Shown: positions 26,739 through 34,755 of the stretch, in pieces
Numbering within the stretch: position 1 is the stretch's first letter
How the letters are laid out: the number at the start of each line of letters is the position of its first letter
Position numbers and translations under genes: made by a program
Source of the DNA: Verrucomicrobiaceae bacterium
Lineage (GTDB): Bacteria; Verrucomicrobiota; Verrucomicrobiia; Verrucomicrobiales; Verrucomicrobiaceae
DNA length: 64,000 nt
Direction of reading: 5' to 3'
Assembly (NCBI GenBank): GCA_016795465.1
Contig: JAEUHK010000019.1
Location: forward strand, 30,692-94,691
Notes under the pieces: generated by a model
What the model was told of the DNA's origin: nothing
What the model saw: only the letters and a program-made list of their open reading frames with translations
Databases searched by the model: none

Positions 26739-27842
26739 ATGCCCCCGCCCCCCGCCATCCGTCCCGTTTTCGTCAATCTCGGCCCACGCAGCTACGTCGT
26801 GCAGGTCGGCAAGGGGCTGCTCGCCACCGCGGGCGAGGAAGTGAATAAAAAACTCGCTGACCGCACCCGCTGCGCCGTCATCACCGATTCGAATGTCGGC
26901 CCGCTTTACGCGGAGAAGGTCCTGCAAAGCCTGCGGGATGCCGGGAAGGAGCCCCACCTCATCACCGTGCCCGCTGGCGAGGCCTCGAAGTCCCTGCTCA
27001 GCAGCGAGACCGTGCTCAGCGAGATGGCCAGGGCCGGCCTGGATCGCAAAAGCTTCGTCGTCGCCCTCGGCGGCGGGGTCATCGGCGACCTCGGCGGCTT
27101 CTGCGCGGCCATTTACCAGCGAGGCATTCCGTATGTGCAAATCCCCACCACCGTGCTTTCACAGGTGGACAGCTCCGTCGGCGGCAAAACCGGCGTGAAC
27201 CTGCCCGACGCAAAAAACATGGTCGGAGCCTTCCACCAGCCTGTGTTGGTCATCGCGGACATCGACACGCTCTCCTCGCTGCCGAAACGCGAGTGGAATG
27301 AAGGCTTTGCCGAGATCATCAAGCATGCCGCGATCAAAGATTCGAGCCTCTACGCCCAGATCGACGCCATCGCCGAGGGCAAAGGCGACCTCGTCGCGGT
27401 CATTCGTCGCAACATTTCGATCAAAGCCGCCATCGTCGAGGCCGATGAGTTCGAGACCATCGGCACGCGTGCCCTTCTGAACTTCGGCCACACCCTCGGC
27501 CATGCTATCGAAGCCGCCGCTGGCTATGGCAAACTCCTCCACGGCGAGGCCATCTCTCTCGGCCTGCGGGCCGCTGCGTGGCTCTCCACGCAGATGAGCG
27601 GCCTCAATTCGCAAGAGCACGACCGCATCGTGAATCTGCTGAAACGCTTCGAACTGCCCGTCACCCTCGGCGAGGAGTTCTCGACCGATGAAATCATGCG
27701 CATCGCCCGCATGGACAAGAAGTTCGAGAAAGGCCGCATCCGCTTTGTCCTGCTCAAAAAGGCCGGTGATGCCTATGTGAGCAAAGACGTCCTCGAAGGC
27801 CACCTCATCAATGCGATCGACGAGATTCGGAAGCCGGTGTGA
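26739..27842 (+). CDS. aroB: 3-dehydroquinate synthase
   Basis: A 367-residue, NAD- and metal-dependent enzyme that converts DAHP to 3-dehydroquinate, the second step of the shikimate pathway. NAD binding is seen in the glycine-rich ALGGGVIGDLGGFCA, with IPTTVLSQVDSSVGGKTGVN downstream. Metal ligands are expected from Glu in WNEGFAEIIKHA and His in NFGHTLGHAIE and LLHGEAISLGLRA, all present. The length is typical. The start ATG directly follows a microrepeat and has no Shine-Dalgarno. It is cytoplasmic. It is not in an aro operon: miaA precedes it and a Tat-exported isomerase-like gene follows 45 bases later. Confidence 0.96.
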   Translation: MPPPPAIRPVFVNLGPRSYVVQVGKGLLATAGEEVNKKLADRTRCAVITDSNVGPLYAEKVLQSLRDAGKEPHLITVPAGEASKSLLSSETVLSEMARAGLDRKSFVVALGGGVIGDLGGFCAAIYQRGIPYVQIPTTVLSQVDSSVGGKTGVNLPDAKNMVGAFHQPVLVIADIDTLSSLPKREWNEGFAEIIKHAAIKDSSLYAQIDAIAEGKGDLVAVIRRNISIKAAIVEADEFETIGTRALLNFGHTLGHAIEAAAGYGKLLHGEAISLGLRAAAWLSTQMSGLNSQEHDRIVNLLKRFELPVTLGEEFSTDEIMRIARMDKKFEKGRIRFVLLKKAGDAYVSKDVLEGHLINAIDEIRKPV

Positions 27843-27887
27843 TTTGATTCGTGACAAAGCGGCGTCGTGCCGCGTATTCCACGCACC

Positions 27888-28781
27888 ATGTCCAACCGCC
27901 GCCGCTTCCTCCGCTCTCTTTCCGCCACCACGCTTGCCGCTGCCACCGGCAGTCTTTTGCCCGCTCAAGAAGCCAAACCCGTCCGCAAGCTTCGCAAGGC
28001 CATCATGGGCGGCACGCTTGGTCTGAAGGGCACGCTCATCGAAAAGTATAGGGCGGCCAAGGAAGCCGGTTACGAAGGCGTGGAGCCTCAGGGTGGCCTG
28101 AACCAGCAGGAGGTCATCGACGCCCTCGGCCAGTCCGGCTTGCAAGCGGCCAGCGTTTGCTGCCACACGCACTGGAAACAGACGCTCACGCATCCCGATG
28201 AAAAGATCCGCGAGGAAGGCCTGCAGGGCGTTCTTCAAACCCTCCGCGATGCGAAGGCCTATGGCGCGGATTCCATTCTCGTCGTTCCAGGCACCGTTGG
28301 CGATGACGTGACCTATCAGCAGGCCTGGGACCGCTCCATCGCCCAGATCAAGAAGGCCGTGCCGCTCGCCAAAGAGCTCGGCGTGAAGATCTCCATCGAG
28401 AACGTCTGGAACAACTTCATCCTCAGCCCCATCGAAGCCGTGAAATTCCTCGACGAGATCGGCGATCCGATTGTCGGCTGGCATTTCGACATCGGCAACG
28501 TGCTGCGCTACGGCTGGCCGGAGCATTGGATCCCCGTGCTCGGCAAGCGCATCAACCGCATCCACGTCAAAGAATACTCCACGAAGAAGATGAAGGACGA
28601 GGGCGTGTGGAAAGGCTTCGACTGCGATCTCACCGAAGGCACCAACAACTGGCCCGCGATTATGAAAGCCCTCGACAGCATCGGCTACACCGGCTGGGCC
28701 ATCAGCGAGCAACGCGGCGGCATCAACCCCAACGGCCTCCGCATGCTCGTCGAGCGCATGGACAAGATTTTTGCGATGTGA
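27888..28781 (+). CDS. Tat-exported xylose isomerase-like TIM-barrel protein
   Basis: A 297-residue protein of the sugar phosphate isomerase/epimerase superfamily (AP endonuclease 2-like barrel). The start is MSNRRRFLRSLSATTLAAA, a strong twin-arginine signal. A GTG 7 codons upstream is possible but adds nothing conserved. Metal-site features include KISIENVWNNFILSP (Glu), VGWHFDIGNVLRYG (His, Asp), INRIHVKEYS (His) and GWAISEQRGG (Glu). Exported isomerase-like proteins are abundant in Verrucomicrobiota and Planctomycetota, and their substrates are mostly unknown. A good intrinsic terminator follows 22 bases after the stop. Length and spacing indicate an intact single gene. Confidence 0.88.
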   Translation: MSNRRRFLRSLSATTLAAATGSLLPAQEAKPVRKLRKAIMGGTLGLKGTLIEKYRAAKEAGYEGVEPQGGLNQQEVIDALGQSGLQAASVCCHTHWKQTLTHPDEKIREEGLQGVLQTLRDAKAYGADSILVVPGTVGDDVTYQQAWDRSIAQIKKAVPLAKELGVKISIENVWNNFILSPIEAVKFLDEIGDPIVGWHFDIGNVLRYGWPEHWIPVLGKRINRIHVKEYSTKKMKDEGVWKGFDCDLTEGTNNWPAIMKALDSIGYTGWAISEQRGGINPNGLRMLVERMDKIFAM

Positions 28782-28803
28782 GGTAATCCGGCCTCCTCCT
28801 TCG

Positions 28804-28839
28804 AAAAGCCTCCTAGCAGCCATGCCGGGAGGCTTTTTT
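28804..28839 (+). terminator. Intrinsic terminator after isomerase-like gene
   Basis: A perfect 10-bp stem AAAAGCCTCC (28804-28813) / GGAGGCTTTT (28828-28837) runs into a T-tract (six T's, 28834-28839). It sits 22 bases after the stop of the isomerase-like gene. This is the clearest terminator in the window. Confidence 0.9.
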
Positions 28840-28980
28840 GTGCCTGCCACATGCCCCGAAGCCACCCCACGCCCACTTTCCCGCCGTCCCGGCACAGCAA
28901 GTGCTCATTATGGCTTTGAAACGGCCCTTTCACCATCCATCTACTTGCCCTTCCGCCATCGCTCGCCCCTCGTCTTCCCC

Positions 28981-29013
28981 TTCGTCATTCTGATTTCGTC
29001 ATTCGTCATTCCA
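28981..29013. repeat. TTCGTCATTCTGATTTCGTC microrepeat before glgP
   Basis: TTCGTCATTCTGATTTCGTC followed by ATTCGTCATTCC directly abuts the ATG of the phosphorylase gene, leaving no room for a Shine-Dalgarno. It is the same family as the copies at 24770 and 26703. Confidence 0.6.
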
Positions 29014-29014
29014 A

Positions 29015-31483
29015 ATGGAATCCCCGCTCAACTGCCCGCCGTCCGACTCCACCGAGTCGCTGAAAGTCTCGATCACCAACCACCTGCGCTTCACCCTCGG
29101 GGCCTATGTGCAGTCCGCCTCCGAGAATGACTGGTGGGTGGCCACCTGCCTGGCCGTGCGTGACCGTGTGATGGACATGTCCACGAAGTCCCGCTCGCTG
29201 CATCGTCAGGAAGGCGTTCGCCGAGTGCATTACCTCTCGCTGGAGTATCTCATGGGCCGCCTGTTGGAGAACAATCTCCGCAACTCCGGCCTCTACGAGC
29301 ACACGAAGGAAGCCCTCGCAGCCTGCGGCAAAGATCTCGACTCCCTGCTTCAACGCGAGCCCGACATGGGCCTCGGCAATGGCGGCCTCGGCCGTCTCGC
29401 CGCGTGCTTCATGGATTCGCTCAGCACGCTGAACCTGCCCGCCATCGGCTACGGCATCCATTATGAGTTCGGCCTCTTCAAACAGGAGTTCGTGAATGGC
29501 AAGCAGGTCGAGCATCCCGATGCGTGGATGCGCGATGGCAGCCCATGGAAGATCGCCCGCCCGTCCTACCGGCAAAAGATTCATCTCTATGGCCGCAGCG
29601 TGCAGAAGTTCGACGACCTCGGCAATCCGCACTACGAATGGGTCGATACGAAGTGCCTTCTCGGCCTGCCGTGGGACATTCCGATCGTCGGTTATGAATC
29701 GCACACCGTGAACGTGCTGCGCCTCTGGCAGGCGCAGGCGGATGAGGACCTCAATCTGCAAATCTTCAACGAAGGCGGCTACATCGACGCCATCCGCGAG
29801 AAGGCGATGGCCGAGACCGTGTCGAAGGTGCTCTACCCGAACGACAGCACGGAGAGCGGCAAGGAATTGCGCCTCGTGCAGCAGTATTTCTTCGTCGCCT
29901 GCTCGCTCGCCGACATCATCCGCCGCTTCAAAAACGGCTACAACCTCCCCTGGAGCGAATTCCCCTCCAAGGCCGCCATCCAGCTCAACGACACGCATCC
30001 CGCCGTCGCCATCCCCGAGCTCATGCGCATCCTCGTAGATGAAGAGAAGCTCGATTGGGCGCAGGCCTGGAGCATTTGCCAGCAAACTTTTGGCTACACG
30101 AATCACACGCTGCTGCCCGAGGCACTCGAAACGTGGTCCACCGGCCTCTTTGAGCGCGTGCTGCCGCGCCACCTCCAGATCATCTATCAGATCAACCACC
30201 TCTTCCTCACGAACGAAGTCGAGGCCAAATGGCCCGGCGACAACGAGAAGAAGCGCGTCCTTTCGCTCATCGAGGAACGCGGCGGCCACAAAGCCGTGCG
30301 CATGGCCCACATGAGCGTGCTCGGCTCCCACGCCACGAACGGCGTCGCCGCGCTGCACACGCGTTTGCTTTGCGAGCGGCTCTTCCCCGAGTTCCACGAG
30401 CTGTATCCCGAGCGCTTCCTCAATCTCACCAATGGCGTCACCTTCCGCCGCTGGCTCGACGTGTGCAATCCGGAGCTCTCCGCGCTCATCACCGAGTCCA
30501 TCGGCTCCGGCTGGCTCAAGGATGCGTCGAAACTCCGCGGCCTCGAAAAATTCGCCACAGACAGCTCCTTCCAGCAGCGCTTCCACGACATCAAACGCGG
30601 CCACAAAGTGCGCCTCGCCAAGATTATCCAGGATTCCTGCGGCGTGTGCGTGAGCCCCGATGCGCTCTTCGACGTGCAGATCAAGCGACTGCACGAGTAC
30701 AAGCGCCAGCACCTCAACCTGCTGCACATCGTCAGCCTTTACCGCCAGCTCCTCGACAATCCGAACCTCGACATCGCCCCGCGTGTCTTCGTTTTCGGAG
30801 CCAAGGCCGCTCCCGGCTACTACCTCGCCAAAAACATCATCCACGCCATCAACGCCCTCGCCGCGAAGGTGAACCATGATCCGCGCATCGGCGGCAAGCT
30901 GAAGGTCGTCTTCATCCCGAACTACGGCGTCTCCATCGCCGAGCGCATCATTCCGGCGGCCGATCTGAGCGAGCAAATCTCCACCGCCGGCAAGGAAGCC
31001 TCCGGCACGGGCAACATGAAGCTCGCCCTCAACGGTGCCCTCACCATCGGCACGCTCGACGGCGCCAACGTCGAGATCCTTGAGGAAGTCGGCGACGACA
31101 ACATCTTCATCTTCGGCCTCACCGTCGAGGAAGTCACTGAACTCCGCGCCAAGGGCTACAACCCCATGGACTACTACTGGGCCAGCGAGGAACTGCGCCT
31201 CAGCCTCGACTGGCTCACCAGCGATGCCTTCACCGGCAACGCCAACGAGTTCAAACCCCTCCGCGACAGCCTCCTCCACCACGGCGACCCCTTTCTCGTC
31301 ATGGCCGACTACGACAGCTACGCCGCCGCCCAGGCCAAAGTCGGCTGGGCCTACCAAAACGTCCCCGAGTGGACCCGCAAAGCCATCCTCAACACCGCGA
31401 GAGTCGGCAAATTCAGCAGCGACCGCACCATCCTCGAATACGCCGAGAAAGTGTGGAAGCTCCCGCAGGTCTCGGTGCCGTAA
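29015..31483 (+). CDS. glgP: Glycogen/alpha-glucan phosphorylase
   Basis: An 822-residue GT35 enzyme that releases glucose 1-phosphate from alpha-1,4-glucans; the length is normal (about 800-840). N-terminal features are [12 protein letters not shown] and [20 protein letters not shown]. Central ones are [36 protein letters not shown] and [11 protein letters not shown]. The C-terminal pyridoxal phosphate site is [20 protein letters not shown] with Lys669. It is cytoplasmic. The gene stands alone, separated from its upstream neighbour by a terminator and a microrepeat. A promoter should lie in 28840-29014, but I see no convincing box. Regulatory phosphorylation and AMP sites of animal enzymes are not expected. 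Confidence 0.97.
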   Translation: MESPLNCPPSDSTESLKVSITNHLRFTLGAYVQSASENDWWVATCLAVRDRVMDMSTKSRSLHRQEGVRRVHYLSLEYLMGRLLENNLRNSGLYEHTKEALAACGKDLDSLLQREPDMGLGNGGLGRLAACFMDSLSTLNLPAIGYGIHYEFGLFKQEFVNGKQVEHPDAWMRDGSPWKIARPSYRQKIHLYGRSVQKFDDLGNPHYEWVDTKCLLGLPWDIPIVGYESHTVNVLRLWQAQADEDLNLQIFNEGGYIDAIREKAMAETVSKVLYPNDSTESGKELRLVQQYFFVACSLADIIRRFKNGYNLPWSEFPSKAAIQLNDTHPAVAIPELMRILVDEEKLDWAQAWSICQQTFGYTNHTLLPEALETWSTGLFERVLPRHLQIIYQINHLFLTNEVEAKWPGDNEKKRVLSLIEERGGHKAVRMAHMSVLGSHATNGVAALHTRLLCERLFPEFHELYPERFLNLTNGVTFRRWLDVCNPELSALITESIGSGWLKDASKLRGLEKFATDSSFQQRFHDIKRGHKVRLAKIIQDSCGVCVSPDALFDVQIKRLHEYKRQHLNLLHIVSLYRQLLDNPNLDIAPRVFVFGAKAAPGYYLAKNIIHAINALAAKVNHDPRIGGKLKVVFIPNYGVSIAERIIPAADLSEQISTAGKEASGTGNMKLALNGALTIGTLDGANVEILEEVGDDNIFIFGLTVEEVTELRAKGYNPMDYYWASEELRLSLDWLTSDAFTGNANEFKPLRDSLLHHGDPFLVMADYDSYAAAQAKVGWAYQNVPEWTRKAILNTARVGKFSSDRTILEYAEKVWKLPQVSVP

Positions 31484-31603
31484 GGCACCGCCATCGTCCT
31501 CGTCCTCGATCGAGGCGTGTTGTTTCACGTTCCAAGTTTCACGACGCTGCCGCGAATCAAAACACGCCTTGCCTGAATCCATGTTTCGAGGTCCAATCGA
31601 GCT

Positions 31604-31897
31604 ATGGAAGACCCGGCCATCATGCCTCCGCAGCCCGACAACGGGAAAGCCTGGCTGCTTTGGTGCATTGCCACGCTCGTCCTTCCAGCGATTGCCGGTG
31701 CCATTTGTTTCATGGGGGAAGCTGGTCCTGGCGTGGCATTGGTCTTGGGCATCGTAGCCTTCTTCATGCATCTGGCGGCAAGCATGAAGTTGGACGGAAT
31801 GAGCGGCTGTGCTGTTTTCTTTCTCTATATCGGCGGCTGGGCTTTGATGGTTGCCACATTCTTTGTGGGCTGTGTCGTGTCTTTCCCCAAAATCTAA
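31604..31897 (+). CDS. Small two/three-span membrane protein, paralogue 1
   Basis: A 97-residue membrane protein with a short Pro-rich cytoplasmic start (MEDPAIMPPQPDNGKAW). Hydrophobic segments are LLWCIATLVLPAIAGAICFM, PGVALVLGIVAFFMHLA and AVFFLYIGGWALMVATFFV, the last followed by a conserved GC. It is the first of three tandem genes of the same family: all share a Trp near the start, a central F/MHL-type segment and a GGW-x-L-x(6)-GC end. No function is known. Inverted copies of GGCGTGTT / AACACGCC (31513 and 31561 regions) flank part of the 5' region, suggesting the duplication carried leader DNA. Confidence 0.62.
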   Translation: MEDPAIMPPQPDNGKAWLLWCIATLVLPAIAGAICFMGEAGPGVALVLGIVAFFMHLAASMKLDGMSGCAVFFLYIGGWALMVATFFVGCVVSFPKI

Positions 31898-31903
31898 AGC
31901 AAG

Positions 31904-32188
31904 ATGGATCCGACAGATCAAAACACAGCTCCACCTCCGGTTTCAGGCCCCTGGTCGTTCATCTGGATAGCCTCCATCAGTCTTGTTCCGGTTTGCCGGA
32001 TGGTCGGCAAGATGAATAGCTTTGCTTCGATTTTGCTTTTCGGGGGTTGCGTGGCCATGCACTTCATCGCCAGCCGCAAAATGGCAGAACAAAGCGGCTG
32101 CATGACGTTGATTTGTTATCTGGTCGGAGGTTGGCTGCTGATGTTGCTCGTCATGGGCGCTGGGTGCAGTTCGCCTTACGGGCGATAA
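31904..32188 (+). CDS. Small membrane protein, paralogue 2
   Basis: A 94-residue protein, middle copy of the three tandem paralogues, starting 6 bases after the first. It begins with a polar MDPTDQNTAPPPVSGPW, then spans FIWIASISLVPVCRMV, SILLFGGCVAMHFIASRKMA and LICYLVGGWLLMLLVMGAGC. Compared with copies 1 and 3 the first span is altered (VPVCR in place of LPAIAG), so it has diverged furthest. AEQSGCMTLI aligns with MSGCAVFF of copy 1. Function unknown; it may assemble with its neighbours. Confidence 0.6.
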   Translation: MDPTDQNTAPPPVSGPWSFIWIASISLVPVCRMVGKMNSFASILLFGGCVAMHFIASRKMAEQSGCMTLICYLVGGWLLMLLVMGAGCSSPYGR

Positions 32189-32234
32189 AGTCCGCCATGC
32201 TCCTCAAAAACACGCCCTCCAACCTCATTCACTG

Positions 32235-32588
32235 ATGAGCGAAACGCCCCGTAAGCCTGAGATGACTAAACCTGCCGCGCCCAAACCTCCGGGTTACAGA
32301 GCACCGGTTCCAGACGCGAACAAGACATGGATGTTTTGGATCGCTTCGACGGTTGTTCTACCAGCTATCGCGGGATCATTGGTGTTAACCAATAACACCG
32401 GCAAAATTGCATCGGCAGCGCTTTGTATCCTGGCGGCATTTTTACATCTCATCATCAGCGACAAGCTGAGTGATTACCTTGCTGCGAAGTCAGGCAATTC
32501 GGGCATCATGATTCAAGTGGGTGGCTGGGTTTTGATCGTTGGTTCATACTTTATTGGTTGTATGTCGGAACTGTCCTCCAGACTGTAG
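32235..32588 (+). CDS. Small membrane protein, paralogue 3
   Basis: A 117-residue protein, third of the tandem set, with a longer polar N-terminus (MSETPRKPEMTKPAAPKPPG). Its first span WMFWIASTVVLPAIAGSLVL is nearly the same as in copy 1 (WLLWCIATLVLPAIAG). The middle ALCILAAFLHLIISDKL and end IQVGGWVLIVGSYFIGC also align with copy 1. It ends 5 bases before the radical SAM gene, so the set may be co-transcribed with the radical SAM / Lgt-like pair. That link is positional only. Confidence 0.62.
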   Translation: MSETPRKPEMTKPAAPKPPGYRAPVPDANKTWMFWIASTVVLPAIAGSLVLTNNTGKIASAALCILAAFLHLIISDKLSDYLAAKSGNSGIMIQVGGWVLIVGSYFIGCMSELSSRL

Positions 32589-32593
32589 CTTTC

Positions 32594-33937
32594 ATGCCCG
32601 CCGAACTCCTCAAACGCACCACCTCGCGCTGTCCGCGTTGTTTGAAGGCCTGTCCGGCGACCGTCGAGAAGGAAAATGGGCAGGTATTTCTCAAGCGGCG
32701 CTGTGTGGAGCATGGCGAAGCCTCGGTGTGCATCGCGAGTGATGCGCGGTTTTACTGGCTGGCGACCGGGAAGGAGGAAAACCGCTGCTGTGCGGGTGGT
32801 GCGTGCTGCGATGCGGAAGGCAAGGCTGCGGGAACACTCGGCAAAAACGCGAGCGGGCGCGGCACGAATCCGCTCGAAACGCTGTCCACCTGCCTCGCGC
32901 TGATTGAGATCGTAAACTCGTGCAATCTGGCCTGTCCGACGTGCTACGCGGATTCGCCGGTCGGAACGGGCGCGAAGCTCGACTTTGTGCCGATGGAGGA
33001 TGTGCAGAAGCGCGTGGACGACGTCATCGCACGCAAAGGCAAGATCGAGATCCTCCAACTCTCCGGCGGCGAACCGACGCTGCACCCGCAACTGGCTGAT
33101 TTGTGCCGTTGGGCGAAGAAACATGCTCAAATCGACTTCCTGTTGCTCAACACGAACGGCGTGCGTTTTGCCAAGGAACCTGAGTTATGCCGCGAACTCG
33201 GCGAAATCTTCCGCGATGGCGGTTTGCAGGTCTATTTACAGTTCGACGGCACGCAGGCCGAAGGCCAGCAGGAACTGCGCGGAGGCGATTTGCGCGAGTT
33301 GAAGGCCAAGGCGCTGCAAAACCTCGCCTCGGCGAAGATTCCCGTCACGCTGGCGATGACCGTGACGCCGCACAACCTGCCGCAGATCGGCGAAGTGATC
33401 CGTTTCGGCCTCGGCGATGAAAACATCCACGGCATCACCTTCCAGCCGGAGTTCTGGAGCGGTCGCAGGCACTCCAGCACGCCGCGCACGCGATTGAACA
33501 CGGCGGACCTCCTACTCGCCGCGGTGGAGCAAAGTGCGGGACAGCTTCGCTTCGAGGATTTCACGCCGTTGCCTTGTGGCGATCCGAATTGCGCCACGAT
33601 TGGTTATCTCATCCGCCGCGAAGGCAAGGTGTGGCCGGTCAGCGACTTCCTCGACTTCACGCAGCTCCAAGGCTTCCTGCATGACAAGATTCACTACACG
33701 CTGGAAGACCTCGCGAAGTGTGGCTGCGAGAATCAACCGCTCGGTGAGTTGCTCAAGACGCTCGAAAAAACGCGCAGCATGGCCTTCCGGCTGATGGTGA
33801 AGCCCTTCATGGATGCGTGGACGTGGGATGAGGACCGCATCGACCGCTGCTGCACGCATGTGATCCGCCCGGATGGCAAACTGGACTCGTTTTGCCGCTA
33901 CTACTCCGGCTTTCCCGATACCCAAGCCGCGCTGTGA
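32594..33937 (+). CDS. Tes-like (MJ0619 family) radical SAM protein
   Basis: A 447-residue radical SAM enzyme. I take the ATG giving MPAELLKRTTSRCPRC; a TTG 12 codons upstream lies inside the preceding gene. The N-terminal RCPRCLKACPA...CVEHGE is a rubredoxin-like Cys set. The SAM cluster is CNLACPTCY (C110, C114, C117) with LQLSGGEPTLHP behind it. Further Cys at PLPCGDPNC, CGCENQ and the C-terminal RCCTH/SFCRYY could bind auxiliary Fe-S clusters. This layout matches the archaeal tetraether synthase group, which couples lipid tails by C-C bond formation (family knowledge from memory). It overlaps the Lgt-like gene by 4 bases. A lipid-coupling role is inference. Confidence 0.8.
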   Translation: MPAELLKRTTSRCPRCLKACPATVEKENGQVFLKRRCVEHGEASVCIASDARFYWLATGKEENRCCAGGACCDAEGKAAGTLGKNASGRGTNPLETLSTCLALIEIVNSCNLACPTCYADSPVGTGAKLDFVPMEDVQKRVDDVIARKGKIEILQLSGGEPTLHPQLADLCRWAKKHAQIDFLLLNTNGVRFAKEPELCRELGEIFRDGGLQVYLQFDGTQAEGQQELRGGDLRELKAKALQNLASAKIPVTLAMTVTPHNLPQIGEVIRFGLGDENIHGITFQPEFWSGRRHSSTPRTRLNTADLLLAAVEQSAGQLRFEDFTPLPCGDPNCATIGYLIRREGKVWPVSDFLDFTQLQGFLHDKIHYTLEDLAKCGCENQPLGELLKTLEKTRSMAFRLMVKPFMDAWTWDEDRIDRCCTHVIRPDGKLDSFCRYYSGFPDTQAAL

Positions 33938-34635
33938 ACGCTCCGCAACACACGCTGATCCCCGGCAGCCTCGCGTATGCGCTGGCGATGTCCGGCGGCA
34001 TCTTGATTGGAGCCATTGCTTGGCATCGGCGGCATCGCGGCAGGCCGGAGATGCTCGTCATTTACATCGGAGCGCTCGTCGGTGCCTTTGCAGGCGCAAA
34101 ACTTGCCTACCTTTTCGCTGAAGGCTGGCTCGACTGGCCGCGCGTGGATCGCTGGCTGCGAATCGCCACCGGAAAATCGGTGCTCGGCGGTTTGCTCGGT
34201 GGATACGCCGGTGTGGAGCTCGCGAAGAAGCTCGTCGGCCATAAAACCTCCACCGGCGATTGTTTTGCGCTCATCGTGCCGCTCGGACTCGCGCTGGGAC
34301 GAGTCGGTTGTTTCTTCCACGGCTGCTGCGTCGGCAAAAGCGGCTACGCCGGCGTTTTCGCCACCCGCGAAGGCCGCTGGCCCGCACCGATGATAGAGGG
34401 CGCGTTTCAGCTCACGATGCTAGTGCTGATGTTTGAGCTGAGACGACGCGGCTTGCTGCGTGACAGGCTCATTTTTCTCTATTTTGCGGCCTACGGCCTG
34501 TTTCGCTTCCTGCATGAGTTCATGCGCGAGACGCCGGAGATGGCTTGGGGCATCAGCGGCTATCAAATCATCGCTTTGGTCCTAGCGGGCATCGGTGCTT
34601 GGAAAATCCGGCCTGGGAGGGCTGGGGCGGGCTGA
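33934..34635 (+). CDS. Lgt-like (prolipoprotein diacylglyceryl transferase family) membrane protein
   Basis: A 233-residue polytopic membrane protein starting at GTG inside the upstream stop (GTGA), so coupled to the radical SAM gene. Hydrophobic spans include AYALAMSGGILIGAIAW, LVIYIGALVGAFAGAKLAYL, LGGLLGGYAGVELA, LIVPLGLALGRVGCFF and YQIIALVLAGIGAW. The segment GLALGRVGCFFHGCCVGK resembles the Lgt signature (GRxGNFxNGE), but with Cys in place of the polar residues, a variant seen in Lgt paralogues. True Lgt moves diacylglycerol from phosphatidylglycerol to a lipobox Cys. The pairing here suggests a different lipid substrate tied to the radical SAM enzyme (inference). Confidence 0.78.
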   Translation: MNAPQHTLIPGSLAYALAMSGGILIGAIAWHRRHRGRPEMLVIYIGALVGAFAGAKLAYLFAEGWLDWPRVDRWLRIATGKSVLGGLLGGYAGVELAKKLVGHKTSTGDCFALIVPLGLALGRVGCFFHGCCVGKSGYAGVFATREGRWPAPMIEGAFQLTMLVLMFELRRRGLLRDRLIFLYFAAYGLFRFLHEFMRETPEMAWGISGYQIIALVLAGIGAWKIRPGRAGAG

Positions 34636-34755
34636 TCGTGGTTTGATTGTGGCATTTTCGGTGCTCCTTTAGGGGGAAATTTGGGCAGCATTGTGGGCTC
34701 TGTTGTCAGTGATGCCTCGCCAGACGCCCCTTTCCTTTTCTCCCGGCTATTTCTC
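34636..34755. other. Intergenic region, no clear signal
   Basis: 120 bases between the Lgt-like gene and the 2900-residue gene. A TTGATT at 34642-34647 has no good -10 at the right spacing, and I see no terminator hairpin. A TTG at 34681 could extend the downstream gene, but would hide its signal peptide. Confidence 0.4.

Noticed and set aside
29006..31921. 971-residue minus-strand open frame opposite glgP
   Set aside because: It lies exactly antisense to a well-conserved glycogen phosphorylase. The composition is typical of a shadow frame, with no domain or signal.
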